DNA of 64,000 nt from Hyaloraphidium curvatum (lineage: Eukaryota > Monoblepharomycota > Hyaloraphidiomycetes > Hyaloraphidiales > Hyaloraphidiaceae), in assembly GCA_025558095.1 (NCBI GenBank), contig JAIVFI010000007.1, positions 558,001-622,000 on the forward strand. The letters are read 5' to 3'. Position 1 is the stretch's first letter, and the number at the start of each line of letters is the position of its first letter. The notes beneath the pieces are model-generated. The model was not told the origin of the DNA. It saw only the letters and a program-made list of their open reading frames with translations, and did not search any database. This document shows positions 21,811 to 33,503 of this stretch, one piece after another. A program made the translations under genes and the position numbers.

Positions 21811-22161
21811 ATGTCCGGAAGCGGCGACCAGCCCAGCAATGTGGTCCTCTTCGACTCCCAGGTCGCCGGCGGGGAGGACCGGCGCAAAGTCGACGAGTTT
21901 CTCTCCAGCACCTTCGGCGGGTACAAGTACACCGCAGAGACCGGCAAGGACCCCACGGTTTACGGAAAATACGTGGAACCGGTGCTCCACGCGACCGAGC
22001 ACTACGCCAGGGGCGTGGCTTACAACAATCCGGTCGAGATCGCGAGGGCCAAGGACGAACTCCGTGCCGTCGGCACGGGGCTCAACAACATGGATCACAA
22101 GTACCAGAAGGAAGCAAAGGCGGTAGCAAACGCCAACACCAAGCCCGCGCCGAACAACTGA
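21811..22161 (+). CDS. Small hydrophilic protein, unknown
   Basis: The ATG at 21811 in a CACAATG context opens a 116-residue intronless frame. The protein is charged, with no membrane segment or signal peptide. Its middle is rich in Tyr/His/Glu/Ala and looks helical (EPVLHATEHYARGVAYNNPVE), and the end is Ala/Lys/Asn-rich. It resembles small stress-associated fungal proteins in composition, but no named family is recognised. The frame extends upstream to 21628 with a non-ATG start, whose composition is less convincing. Confidence 0.6.
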   Translation: MSGSGDQPSNVVLFDSQVAGGEDRRKVDEFLSSTFGGYKYTAETGKDPTVYGKYVEPVLHATEHYARGVAYNNPVEIARAKDELRAVGTGLNNMDHKYQKEAKAVANANTKPAPNN

Positions 22162-22325
22162 ATGTCGTTATTGACTTGCACGGGAGGAGAACGTGGCCGG
22201 GCTTTGGGGACGCATGACCTGCGTCCGGATGCGCTGGTGCCCATCATCAACGCGGGAGCACCTCAATTTGGGCCACCTGTGAAACTAGATCTAGATGGAA
22301 GTGTGTTGGAAGGAACAAGAATGTT

Positions 22326-24332
22326 CTAGGCACCGCTGCGTTCCCATTGGCCAAACTCCTCCGCATTCGCCATCTCTTGCTTGGAGAGGCTAGTTATGCC
22401 GATGCTCTGATCCAACTGCTCCTGTTCCAAAGGAGAACCCGCGTCCTTCGCGAGGGCAATGGCCAGCCTCAAGGCGTTCTTTATCTGCCTCCCGTTCAGG
22501 GTGTGCTGCGCGAGCTGCCCGAAGTCCAGAGTACCGACTTCGATGCCCGCACGAGCTACGAGGTTCCTCCACACCTGCTCCCTGGCCTTGGGATCCAGGT
22601 GGAAGTACCGCAACGCCAACGTGACGCGGGATTCAAAGGCGGGATCGAACTCGCGCACGCGGTTGGTCGTGAGGAACAGGATCCCCCGATGGTACTCGAG
22701 CAGCCTGAGCATCACGCATACCATGGCGTTTCGAAGAACGTCCGAAGTGCTGCGCTTCTCCAGGAACACGTCGGCCTCGTCGATGAGCACCAGGGCATCC
22801 CACTCGGCGCAGAGATCCAGCACCTCGCCGAGCCGCTTCTCCATTTCCTCGGGAGTGATGCCGAGCTCTCCCATGCTCACGTAGTACAGGGGCCGCTTGA
22901 GGACCTCGGAAATCGCCTCGGCGGTGAGGGTCTTCCCAACGCCAGGCGGGCCGTGCAGCAGGAAGATGCTGCCGCCGCTCTTGCCCTCGATGATGTCCTC
23001 AAAGCTGTCCGCGCCGAACGTCACCAACGCTCTGATCAACCGCTTGTGGTCGGCGGGGAGCACTAGCTGGTCGAAGGCCTTTTCGTTGAACCGGATCTCG
23101 CGCAGTCCCTCCACAAGGACGTGTCCCCATGCCTTGGACGAGAAGCTGAAGCCCGTCAGGGCCGGCCAGGTGAACTTGAGAAGCTGCTTGGGGAGCTCCC
23201 GCATTATAAAGAGCGAGTCTGGAGCGGTGCCGCCGGATTTCGACCGCTGGTCCGCGATCCAACGCCGGTAGCGCCCGGCTGTCTGGATAAGCGCATTCGA
23301 CGCCTCGTCGGCCGCCTGCAGAACTTCGGTGTTAGTTTGTCGGTGCGTATGCGCCGAACGCTACAGTACCTGCGAAGGGTAGTGCCCGAGCTGGATTCCG
23401 CGCGCCGTGTCCAACATTAACCGCCCCGATCCCGAGGCAGCTAGACCGCCCTGTTTCTTGGCACCGCCGTGAATGAAGAACGTGCCCGAGTCGTACTGTA
23501 CGAAGGCCGGTCCTCCGATTCCGTACCGCGAGTAGGCCAAACCTCGCTCTTCGAACCTTGCCTGGTCCGCTTCGTTCATAGGCACATAGGCGAGGTCTCC
23601 GAGCGGTCGTGCTCTGACGCCTTGCCAACCTGAGAGTACTTCCTCAAAGCGCACGACAGCAAAGTGTTCGGCACCGACGGCGACGACAAACTCGAGCACG
23701 AGGTGGAAACCCTTCTCGAAACCCATCAGCGTCCTCTTGACGTCGTAGTAGGACTCGACGACAAAGAAACCGGCCTGCACGCCTCCCAGCCCGGTCGCGC
23801 CGGCGACGGCGGTGCCCGGCACGTACAGCTCGCCGAGGGCTTCGAACGTGATCTTGCCGCCGGCGATGAGAGCGCGGTACGCCGCATTGTCCTCGGCAAA
23901 CAGCCCCTCCGCAGCAGCAATGAGCTCGTCCAGGCCCGGCACGCTGAGGGGCCGGCTCGCGCTCTCAATCTGGAAGCCGAATGCGCTCAGCTGGTCCAGG
24001 GTCCGGCGCCGAATGTAGAGGGAGAACCACGGCGCCGAAGGGTCCTTCAACCCCGCGTTGTACTCGCGAATCGAGAAGCTTAGGGACTGCAAACGCCCCA
24101 GGACGTTGAAGAGCTCGTCGCGGGTGACCAATTTGAGGGGCCCGGCGCCGAGAAAGTGCCTGACCACGGCGGACAGGGCCACAGTGCCCGGCTCCGCTTT
24201 TGCCCGCTGGGGAAACGACACGCGCTCGTCGCCGGTGGCTCCCTCTATCACAAAAGCGGCCTCGGGATCCGCATCGGCAGCCGCACGCGGAGGTCCCGCG
24301 GGCGTAGGAGGGGGCGGCGGGGCAGGGGGCAT
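22326..24332 (-). CDS. AAA-type ATPase with fungal N-terminal domain
   Basis: Exons 24332-23370 and 23315-22326 (54-base intron, AACTAAC branch site) give 650 residues. The N-terminal half, from the proline-rich start through about residue 330, matches the layout of the fungal DUF7025-type region. The C-terminal AAA module has Walker A HGPPGVGKTLTAEA, Walker B ALVLIDEADVFLE, sensor-1 LFLTTNRV and an arginine-finger stretch (FDPAFESRVTLALRY), then the small lid helix bundle (NGRQIKNALRLAIALA). Proteins of this design are numerous in fungi and poorly characterised; BCS1/spastin-like remodelling is a guess. The divergent neighbour (methylmalonate-semialdehyde dehydrogenase) starts 219 bases away. 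Confidence 0.88.
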
Positions 24333-24551
24333 CCTCTCGTCGCAGCCGAGGGCACTTCGGGCGCCGAAATCGGATTTAGGGCCACGGCAGGGGGGAGCCC
24401 CTTGTCGCAGCAAGGAAATTGCTTGCTTGTCGGCGCTTTCTGCCGGGGATTAATGCGGAGAAATGCCGTTGCGTCAACGCGATCGATCCGCCTCAGCGCG
24501 CGGGCCGGTGGGCGCGGGCCGTGATCGGAAGGCTGATCGTGTCGTCAAGCA

Positions 24552-26123
24552 ATGATGCTCCCTGCCGTTCCGCACTACATCGGCGGCCGCGAGGTCCCTC
24601 CCGCCGCGTCGTCGCGCTATGCCGACGTGTTCGACCCGGCGCGGGGCGTCGCGACGAAGCGCGTCCCGCTGGCCGACGCGCTGACGGTTGACGCGGCCGT
24701 CAAGGCCGCCGCCGCCGCGTTCCCCGCGTGGGCCGCGCAGCCGCCTCTCCGCCGCGCCCGTGTCATGTTCAAGTTCAAGGAGCTTGTGGAAACGCGTGCG
24801 GAACAGCTGGCCGCGGCGATCACGGCCGAGCATGGAAAGACTCTGTCAGACGCGTTGGGAGAGGTCACCCGCGGCCTGGAGGTCGTCGAGTTCGCGTGCG
24901 GAATCCCGCAGCTGCTCAAGGGCGAGCGGACGGACGAGGTCGGACCCGGGATCGACGCGTGGACGGTGCGCGAGCCGCTGGGCGTGGCGGCGGTCATCTC
25001 GCCGTTCAACTTCCCGTGCATGGTGCCACTGTGGTTCGTGCCGGTCGCCCTGGCGTGCGGAAACACGGTGGTTCTCAAGCCCTCGGAGCGGGACCCCTCG
25101 GCCTCCCTCCTGCTCGCAGCCATGTTGAAAGAGGCCGGGCTTCCCGACGGCTGTTTCAACGTGGTCCACGGCGACGCAGCGGCGGTCGACGCCCTGATCG
25201 CCCACCCCTCCGTCGCCGCCGTTAGCTTCGTCGGCTCGACCCCCGTCGCTCGGCACGTGCATGAGGCCGCCTCCCGCGCGGGCAAGCGCGCGCAGTGCCT
25301 CGGCGGCGCAAAGAACCACCTCGTGGTGATGCCCGACGCGGACCTCGAGGCTACCGCGGACGCGCTGATCGGCGCAGCGTACGGGTCGGCGGGGGAGCGG
25401 TGCATGGCGGTCAGCGTGGCTGTGGCCGTCGGCTCCGTGGCGGACAGGCTGGTGGCGATGCTCGCGGAGCGCGCAAAGGGGGTGAAGGTGCGCGACGGAC
25501 GCGATCTCAAGGCGGATATGGGGCCGCTGGTCACGGGGCAGCACCTGGCCAAGGTCCGGGGATACGTGGACAAGGGCGTTGCCGAGGGCGCGCAGCTCGT
25601 CGTGGACGGGCGGGGCCTCACCGTCGCCGGGAACGAGGGAGGATTCTTCCTTGGCCCGTGCCTCTTCGACCGCGTGACGCCCGGCATGACCATCTGGAAG
25701 GAGGAGATCTTCGGCCCCGTTCTGTCGATCGTGCGCGCCCCGGACTTTGAAGCGGCGCTTGCCGTGGTGAATTCGCACGAGTACGGCAATGGAGCCTGCA
25801 TCTTCACCCGCGACGGCGACGCCGCGCGCGAGTTCACCCGCCGCGCGCACGCCGGAATGATCGGGGTGAATGTGCCGATCCCTGTTCCGGTGCGTGTCGC
25901 GCGTCTCGTCGCCCGCTTTGGCTGACAGCTCCGGCAGCTCGCCTTCCACAGCTTCGGCGGCTGGAAGCGCTCGAACTTCGCCGACCACCACGCGCACGGG
26001 CCCGAGGGCGTCAGGTTCTTCACCCGCATGAAGGCCGTCACGCAGCGGTTCCCGCCCGGGGTGCGGACGGCTTCGGCGTCGGAGAAGGGGCCGGAGTTTG
26101 CGATGCCGACGATGAAGCTGTGA
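24552..26123 (+). CDS. Methylmalonate-semialdehyde dehydrogenase (ALDH6 family)
   Basis: Mitochondrial CoA-acylating aldehyde dehydrogenase of valine and thymine breakdown. Exon 1 (24552-25889) and exon 2 (25938-26123) around a 48-base intron give 507 residues. Family features are the start HYIGGREV, the NAD-binding [22 protein letters not shown], and the catalytic cysteine in [11 protein letters not shown], which is the methylmalonate-semialdehyde variant of the ALDH active site. [11 protein letters not shown] and [21 protein letters not shown] close the domain. The cleavable presequence expected for mitochondria is not obvious, so the protein may use an upstream start or sit in the cytosol. 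Two tandem ATGs (24552, 24555) are present. Confidence 0.93.
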
Positions 26124-26221
26124 GGGTGCAGGGTGGTGGACGGGTATTTTCCATTGTGTGGCGGTGTACATCTCGGGCAAAAAGGGTATGGAGCGCGTTG
26201 ACCCGTGAGCGGGGCTGCACG

Positions 26222-27542
26222 TCAGCCGGCCTTGGCGGCCAGGTCCGTGGCGATGGAAAAGGCACCGATCAGCGCGCCGAGCTGGATCTTTTCCGTGCAG
26301 CCCGTGTTGAGCCGGTGCCTGGTCACGGAGAGAGGTCAGGTCCGTTGTGCGCCGCGCGGTCGGGCCACCCACTCGATCTCGGCCATGCGGTCCAGCACGA
26401 ACACGCGGCAGTTGGGCGGCATCTCGAGGCCGTGGACAAACTCGTGGACCTCGGTGAGGATGTCGGCGAGTGCGTAGCCGCGCTCGACCTTGAGGTTCTG
26501 GATCCCTGCAACGCGGGCTGAGCCAGGAAGGAGGGCCACCCGTCCGGGGAAACCCACGGGAATAAGCGAGGCTGATCTCGTCGCCCATCATCCACTCGAT
26601 GATCCTCTGGATGTCCTCCGGCAGCGGGTTCCCCGTGCACATGTACACCTCCCTCTCCCCCACGGTCCCGTACGCCGCGTGGCACGACTGCAGCACGTTG
26701 AGCGCCCTGCGCATGTCCCCCTGCGACAGCTTGAGCACCGCCTGCAGGCCCTCGGGGGTGATCTTGGTCCCCTCCTTCTCGAGGATGTGGTCCAGCCGGC
26801 TGCGGACCTGCTCCGCGCCCAGGGGGGCGAACCGGAACCGCGTGCACCGCGACTGCAGCGCGGGGATGATCTTGGAAGCGTAGTTGCACACGAGGCAGAA
26901 GCGCACGTTGGACGTGTACCGCTCGATCACCCTGCGCAGGGCGGCCTGCGCGGGCTGGGTCATGTTGTCGGCCTCGTCGAGGATGATGAGCTTGAACCCG
27001 GAGGAGAACATGGTGCGCGTCGAGGCGAAGGACTTGATCTGCTCGCGGACCACGTCGATGCCGCGGTCGTCCGACGCGTTGAGCTCCAGGACCATGGAGC
27101 GCCACCGCGGGCCGTAGAGCTTGCGGGCGACGGCGAGGATGGTGGTGGTTTTGCCGGTGCCGGGCGGGCCGTAGAAGAGGAGGTGGGGGAGGCGGTTCTC
27201 GGCGATGAAGCGGTCGACTGGAGCGGGGTCAGGGGGCGTTGGGGGGGTGGCGGCGGCACGCACTCGTGGAAATGATGTCCGCGTGCGAGATGATCTCGTC
27301 CATCTGCGTCGGGCGGTATTTTTCCACCCTGGGAACCGGAAGGGGGTGCGGGACGCGGGTATCAGCGCGGTTCCTTGGGCAGGGGGGGCCACGCACCAGG
27401 GCAGGTTCTCTGCGGTGGCGCCGCGCTTTTCGGGCGCGTCCTCCTTTTCCTTGCCCTTGAGCTTGGCGCCGCCGGGCCGCAGCGGCGACGGCGGCCTGTT
27501 ATCGGCATCGCTCATCTCGGCGTCGGGCGAATCGCCCATCAT
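26222..27542 (-). CDS. RFC3: Replication factor C small subunit RFC3 (human RFC5 type)
   Basis: Clamp-loader ATPase subunit that helps load PCNA. Exons 27542-27397, 27328-27264, 27217-26558, 26505-26373 and 26318-26222 (introns 68, 46, 52, 54 bases) sum to 366 residues. NLPWVEKYRPTQMDEII is rebuilt across intron 1. RFC boxes follow: Walker A FYGPPGTGKTTTILA, LELNASDDRGIDVVR, LIILDEADNMT (Walker B) and the SRC motif LQSRCTRFRF. The C-terminal collar ends TEKIQLGALIGAFSIATDL, as in RFC3/RFC5 rather than RFC2 or RFC4. The first ~45 residues are charged and variable. The stop is 98 bases from the converging dehydrogenase stop. Confidence 0.95.
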
Positions 27543-28006
27543 GGCGGCGCGGCGCCCCGCGGGAACGGCGGTCCGCGGGTGTGGAGAGGGGAAACGCGCG
27601 GCGGCGGCGCTACGACGCGTGCGCCGGTGGTGGAGTGGGCGGGGAGGCGGTGAAGCGAGGCAGCAAGAGTGTCTGCCGCGCGAGACCTCATCCACCCATC
27701 CAACTTACTTCCGTTCCATAAGACCACAACGGAAACAACACTCTGGGCATTCGAATGAGTTCCTTGCATCGAAATCCGCTTGAACGGAGCTGGCTCGGGC
27801 GCCTGCGCTTTCGCTCGATCGATCTGCTCCCGCACTACGCCGCTTCCAACCTGGCAAGGCCAGCTGGTCCATCCGTCAGCTCACTAGAATGCTAGGAGGC
27901 AACGATCCGATGGTATCTGGAAGCCGGGGAAGGGTGCGGTTGTGGAGCCCGAAAAGGAAGCGGAGCAAGTCAGCGCGACCCTTCAACGGCGGACGAACAC
28001 CCCAAC
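27543..28006. other. Divergent promoter region
   Basis: This 464-base gap lies between the starts of RFC3 (minus) and the Csc1-like channel (plus). It contains no supported ORF. A less GC-rich patch near 27700-27790 probably marks the core promoters. Confidence 0.45.
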
Positions 28007-31000
28007 ATGCCGAGCCAATCCGGGCCCCCGGGGCCGACGCCGCCGTTGCTTGCGGGGCCGGCCGGCGCGGAGCCCGACGAGCCCGCGCGGGCGACCGCGG
28101 GGAGCGCGGGGCCGCAGTTAACCGCCCCGGCGCCTTCCCAGCCGGCCCCGTCACCGCTGGCGGCGAGCGAGCCCGAACCTGCCGAAGACGCCGACAGTGC
28201 AGCTGAGAGCGGCGACGCGGAGCTCGCGGTGCCGCCCGCCGCCGAGCCGGAAATGTCGGCCGTGAAAGTGGAGGCGACGCCGCTCTTCTGGCACGCCGCG
28301 ACGCACTCGGCGCCGCCCGCGCTCCCGCAAACTGCCGCTGCGGAGGCGCCGGCGCGCTCTTGGGACTCGCGGCAGATATCTGCGACGCACTCGGCGCCGC
28401 GCGTGGCGACCACGGAGGCGCCCGAGACGTATCTGCTGGCCTCGCCGCCCGGGACTTCTGCGCACCCAGAGACCTCGGCCACGGCTGTCCGCCGCCCGGC
28501 CACATCTCTGGTGGACTGGGTCACCTCCTTGCCGGCAAGCCCCGTCTCGGAGCCCCTGCCGCCGACCCAGACGGCTCTTCCGACGTGGACCACGGACGCC
28601 GCGTCGGCCGCCGAAACATGGACCACCGCCCCCTCCCGCCCCTCCCTGCCCCCGCCATCCTGGCTGTGGACTTCTTCTTACGCCCTGCCGACCCCCTCCG
28701 AGTGGAAGCACCGGCCGGACCACGACCCGCCGGAGGAGACCGAGACCTCGGAGCTCCCGACCCCCACGCCGACGCTGTCGGACTGGCCGTCGTCCACGAC
28801 GGAGCTGTTCACTACGTCGACCATTGGGCCGCCAGCACCGCCGTTTCCATATCCCGGAAGGTTGGTTGCGGCTCTCCTTTAGACTTCCACGTTGCTGATC
28901 CTTTTGCCGGCAGACCGGGAGGCGGCAACGACGACTACTTCTACCTGCAGGACTCGTCCGTCAAGGGCCTGTACTGGCAGATCGTCCTGGCCGCCATCTT
29001 CTGGCTGGCCATGATCGTCGTCTTCATGCTCGGCCGGCTCCTGGGCCGCTCGGGCCGGCGCATCTTCGCGACGCGGTGCGAGGTCATGCGCAAGGAGACG
29101 CCCGAGTTCTTCAAGAACCCGATCGAGTGCTTCAGGAAGGTGATACAGGTGACAGACAAGGAGATCGTGCAGAACGTCGGGTTGGACGCGATGGTGGGTC
29201 GCAACGGCGCGAGCGTTCGTTGGACGAGTGCTCACCCCAAGATGTGCGCGCCCACAGATGTTCCTGCGGTTCCTCCGCGTCTCCTTCTACACCATGGCCA
29301 TGATCGCCATGGTCGTCTTTCCCATCATCACGCCCATCAACTACTACGCCACCATCCCCGACGACGATCCCGGGCGCCCTCCCCCCTTCATCTCCGCCAT
29401 CCTCGGCCACGACGGCCTCCGCCACAACTCCACCGACCCCGGCCGCAACGAGACCGACCCGCCCGCCCCGCCGCCCCCGGGCAACTTCACGGACCCCATC
29501 TCGCGCTTCGCCTCCACGGGCCTGGTCCGCTTCACCATCGCCAACGTGCAGCCCGGCTCGCGCCTCCTCCTGGCCCACACGGTCTTCACCTACCTCGTCG
29601 CGGCCATCTTCTTCGGCTGGCTGTACGCGACCTACCGCGACTACGTGGCCGTGGAGAACGACTACATGCGGGAGGACTCGAAGCTCGGCGGCGCGCACCG
29701 CCGGCGCAACGAGCTCGTGCAGTTCCGCACGGTGATGGTGCGCGACATACCGCGCGGGCTGCGGACCGACGGCGCGCTGGAGTCGTACTTTGCCCGGCTG
29801 GGCCTGGGCGAGGTGCAGTACGCCGTCATGGACAGGCGCGTGGATCCGGACCTGGAGAGGATGATCAGGGAGCGGGAGATGGTGCTCGGCGGGCTGGAGA
29901 GGGCGTACGTCGAGTGGCACACGAGGGTGGAGGACCGGCGAAAGGGCAAAAAGTCCTTCTGGGAGGCGGTCCGCGAGGCGTGGGACGAGGCGTGGAGGCC
30001 GCACGCCGCATCGGCCAACGGCGCCGGGCACCCGGGTTCGCCGGCGGGGCAGCACCACCACGAGGGCTCCGATTCGGAGGGCAGCGCGTCGGACGAGGGG
30101 GAGAGCGCGCCGCTGACGGGCAAGTCCCGCCCCGACGCGCCCGAGGCGCTGCGGCCGCGGCACTTTGTCGGGCGGCGGTTCGGCTTCTTCGGCGGGCGCG
30201 AGGTCGACTCGATCGACTTTTACACGGGCCGCTTCGCCTTCCTCAACGCCGAGATCGAGCGCAAGCGCAAGCTCGCCCTCTCCCCCGAGTCGGTGCAGTA
30301 CAACTCGTCGGGCTTCGTCACCTTCCGCACCCAGCGGAGCGCCACCATCGCCAGCCAGGTGCTCCTGCGCTCCTCCACCAACCCCTTCACCATCACCACC
30401 AACCTCGCCCCGCACCCGCACGACGTGGTCTGGTCTGCGCTCAACCTGAGCATGCACCAGAAGGTCGTGCAGCAGTTCTGCGTGACCGTGCTTATCCTCG
30501 CCATCACCTTCTTCTGGGGTATCCCCATCGGCTTCATCTCCACCTTCACCTCGCTGTCGTCGCTCTCCAAAGTGCCCTTCCTCAAGCCCGTGCTGGACGA
30601 GATCCTCAAGATCGAGTGGCTCAACATCATCCTGCAGACCCTGCTGCCGCCGCTCCTGTTCCGCGTCTTTCTGGCGCTCGTGCCCACCATCATCCAGTAC
30701 ATCATCGACTTTGAGGGCATCGAGGCCCGCTCGTGGAGGGAGCTCGCCGTGTTCGACCGCTTCTACACCTTCCTCCTCTTCAACGTGCTCTTTGTCTTTG
30801 TGCTCTCCAACGCCGTCTACAACTTCATCGGCGGCCTCTTCGACAACCCCATCTCGGTCATCAAGCTCCTCGGCACCGTGCTGCCCAAGGGCGCCTCCTT
30901 CTTCACCAACTACGCCGTCTACACCTCGTCCTACTTTGCCTGGGAGCTGGGCCGCCCCATGGTCATCATGCTCTACGCCTGGCGCCGCCGCAACTGCCGC

Positions 31001-32318
31001 ACCCCGCGCGAGTTCTTCCAGCTCAACCGCGAGACGGCCTACATCGACTACGGCGTCTACTACCCCTACCACCTCAACATGCTCGTCATCTGCATCGTGT
31101 ACTCGGTGCAGGCGCCCATCATCCTGCTCGCGGGCATGTTCTACTTTGGTTTCGGTTACCTGGTTTACAAGCACCAGCTCGTCTACGTCTACGTCAAGGA
31201 GTGGGAGAACCACGGGCGGCACTGGCCGCTGGTGTTCAACCGAACCGTGCTCGGGCTCATCATCTTCCAGCTCGTCATGATCGGGCTGCTGGCCGTGAAG
31301 CAGGGTGCGTCGTTTTGCTTGTCGTTGCTGGAAACGAGTTTGCTTACCGACTGGTTTCGCAGCCCCGCTCTACGCCACGGCGATCGTGCCGCTGCTCCTA
31401 GTCACCATCCTCTTCTACACGTACTGCAACCGTGCCTTTGCCAAGCGCACCGAGTTCGTGCCCCTGGACCAGCTGCGGAGGGAAGGCCCGCCCAACCCCG
31501 CGCCTCCGCCCGGGACCGCCGCCGCCGCGGCCGCGCCCGAGCCGGCGGTCTCGGCAGAGGACATCGGCGCGATCGAGGTGTACGAGGAGGCCACGGCGGC
31601 CGCCATGGGCGACGCGTCGCCGGCGACCGCCGGCCCGTCGCCCGCGACGCCGGGCGTCGTCGAGACGGTGATCATCCTCCCGGGCTCGGACGCGGCACCG
31701 GACCAACGGCGCGTGCAGATCCGGGGAGCAGGAACGCGGGGGCGCATACGAGCCTTCACGGGGGACGGCGCCGACATCGGCATGGCCCGGCACCGGCTGT
31801 ACATCAACCCGGCGTTTTCCTCGGACCTGCCGCAGCCGTGGCTGCCCGTGGCCGTGGTTTCGGCGCTGCCGGCCTCGGATCCGCTCAGCTTGTTTGCGCC
31901 GCTGTACGAGGATCTGGCGCCCGAGGCGCGGCGCGCCGCGGGGGGTCGGACGATCGGCGGCGTGCCCGTGGGTGCCGGCGATGCGCTCGAGAGGATGCTG
32001 GGGAGCGCGAGGGAGCTGGAGGAGCTCGGTGCGGCGGAGGAGAGCGAGGAGCTTGCGGCGCACGCGACGGAGGAGCTGGAGGGGGACGAGCAGGACGAGG
32101 AAGGGGACGACGGCCGGCTGGGCCCAGCGAGCCTGGGGCAGGCGTTCGTGTCGCGGCTGAGCGGCGACGCGTCGAGGCGGGCGTCGGCAGCAAATTCGGG
32201 CGCCGTGTCGCCGCGCATCATGCCGTCGCCGGATCCGTTCGGCAACGCGTGGGACGCGGAAGGGGAGGTCAGGCCGCTGAGGGCCAGCGCGGACGGGGAC
32301 GGCGGGAGCCCCGTGTAG
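28007..32318 (+). CDS. Csc1/OSCA-type (DUF221) channel with long Ser/Thr/Pro N-terminus
   Basis: Exons 28007-28860, 28914-29193, 29258-31304 and 31363-32318 (introns 53, 64, 58 bases) give 1378 residues. The first ~285 residues are Ser/Thr/Pro/Ala-rich without a clear signal peptide. A membrane helix (LYWQIVLAAIFWLAMIVVF) and the RSN1 N-terminal module follow, ending VGLDAMMFLRFLRVSFYTM. The cytosolic DUF4463-type domain carries FRTVMVRDIPRGLRTD. The main pore domain runs from about residue 800 with family stretches such as IVYSVQAPIILLAGMFYFGFGYLVYKHQ split over several helices. The tail is long and acidic. Homologues are calcium-permeable, stretch- or osmotically gated cation channels or lipid scramblases; activity here is inferred. 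Confidence 0.9.
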
Positions 32319-32403
32319 GCGGGGGCGTTGGTAATGCAGACTGTCGCAGCATGTGCTTGATTGTTTAGATTGCAGATTGCTTCGCTCGCAAGACCTTTGC
32401 CTT

Positions 32404-33290
32404 TCATTGCGGCTTCACGCCTATGATTACGGGCTGATAGTAGCCTCCGTCGCCTTCCATCCTCTTTACCCCCACGAACCCAGCTTCCGCCATCAGCTTG
32501 ATCAGCCTATCCACCGAAATCATCCTGTACCGCGCCCTGATCACCCTCACGGGAGGCCTCGCGGTCTTGTCGTCTTCTGCAAACCACATCGCAACGTCGT
32601 ACACGTCCGGCTGGTTTGGGTCGTCGAACGACCATGTCTGGAACGCCGCGATCCGCTTTCCGTTGCGCTCCCGGTACCCGTAAGGCCGGAGCTGTAGCTT
32701 GTCCCGCGACTCGTTGTCATAGTCCCGGACGGTGATGCAGCAGCCGCCGCCGGGTGCGAGGCAGGAAAGGAACGACTTGAACGCCAGCAGAATATCGTCG
32801 TCGCTCGTTAGGTGGGGCACGCAGTTGTCCGCGGACAGGAGCACGCGGAACGGGGCGTCCGAGAACGAAGCGGGATCGAGGAACCGCATGTCAACCCCTC
32901 CCCTGAGCTCGTGGGCCTTGAGCCCGCGCTTCTCGAGCTCCGACGCGCATCGTCGTACGGCGCCCTCGCTCAAATCGGTTCCCGTGGCCCTGTAGCCGAG
33001 CTTCAGCAGCCCTATGAGCTGCGTCCCGATTCCGGTGCCGATTTCGAGCAGGTGCGTCTCCCGGGGCTCTGTGATGCCGAACTCCTGCCGGAAGAGGGAG
33101 TCGAAGATGGTGGCCTGTCGTGCGATGGTCTCCTCCCAGTTTGCGAAGATTGTGTCGTCTAGAAGTCGAGCGGGTGGTGAGCGGTTGCGGACAGGAATGT
33201 CGGCAAGTGAAACCTACAGAGCGGCGCCAGCTCATCGTAGAACGACGCGGTCTCGTCGGCTGCTTCCCGTGATTGCGCTTCGTTCGCCAT
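32404..33290 (-). CDS. SAM-dependent methyltransferase, copy 2
   Basis: Exons 33290-33218 and 33158-32404 (59-base intron) give 275 residues. Motif I is LLEIGTGIGTQLIGLL, then GTDLSEGAVRRC; LSADNCVPHL and APGGGCCITVRDYDNESRDKLQLRPY match copy 1 at 8458-9420 almost word for word. The intron splits the tyrosine codon of LAPLYDDTIF in the same phase as in copy 1, so both arose from one spliced ancestor. The product is shorter because the N-terminal leader is only about 20 residues. It converges on the channel gene (85 bases between stops) and diverges from the leucine-rich fragment. The substrate is unknown. Confidence 0.82.
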
Positions 33291-33503
33291 TGCGACGATT
33301 CCCTGGGATTCGAGATTGAATGTGGGAGACGCGACTGCTCCACAAGTTTATAGCGCTCGAAGCCTCCAGCGAAACATATTGACTGCTGAAGACCTCAGAA
33401 AGCACCTTTCGGCGATTCCAAGATCTTTCGCGAGCTTCCAACACTGGGAGCCCGACTTGTCTGCTCTTCTGATGGCGACCATGCCCCGCCTTGAGAGCTC
33501 GAG

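Noticed and set aside
24846-27695. Very long minus-strand frame spanning the dehydrogenase and RFC3
   Set aside because: Only parts coincide with RFC3 exons; the rest is antisense to the dehydrogenase, and RFC3 motifs need splicing into other frames.
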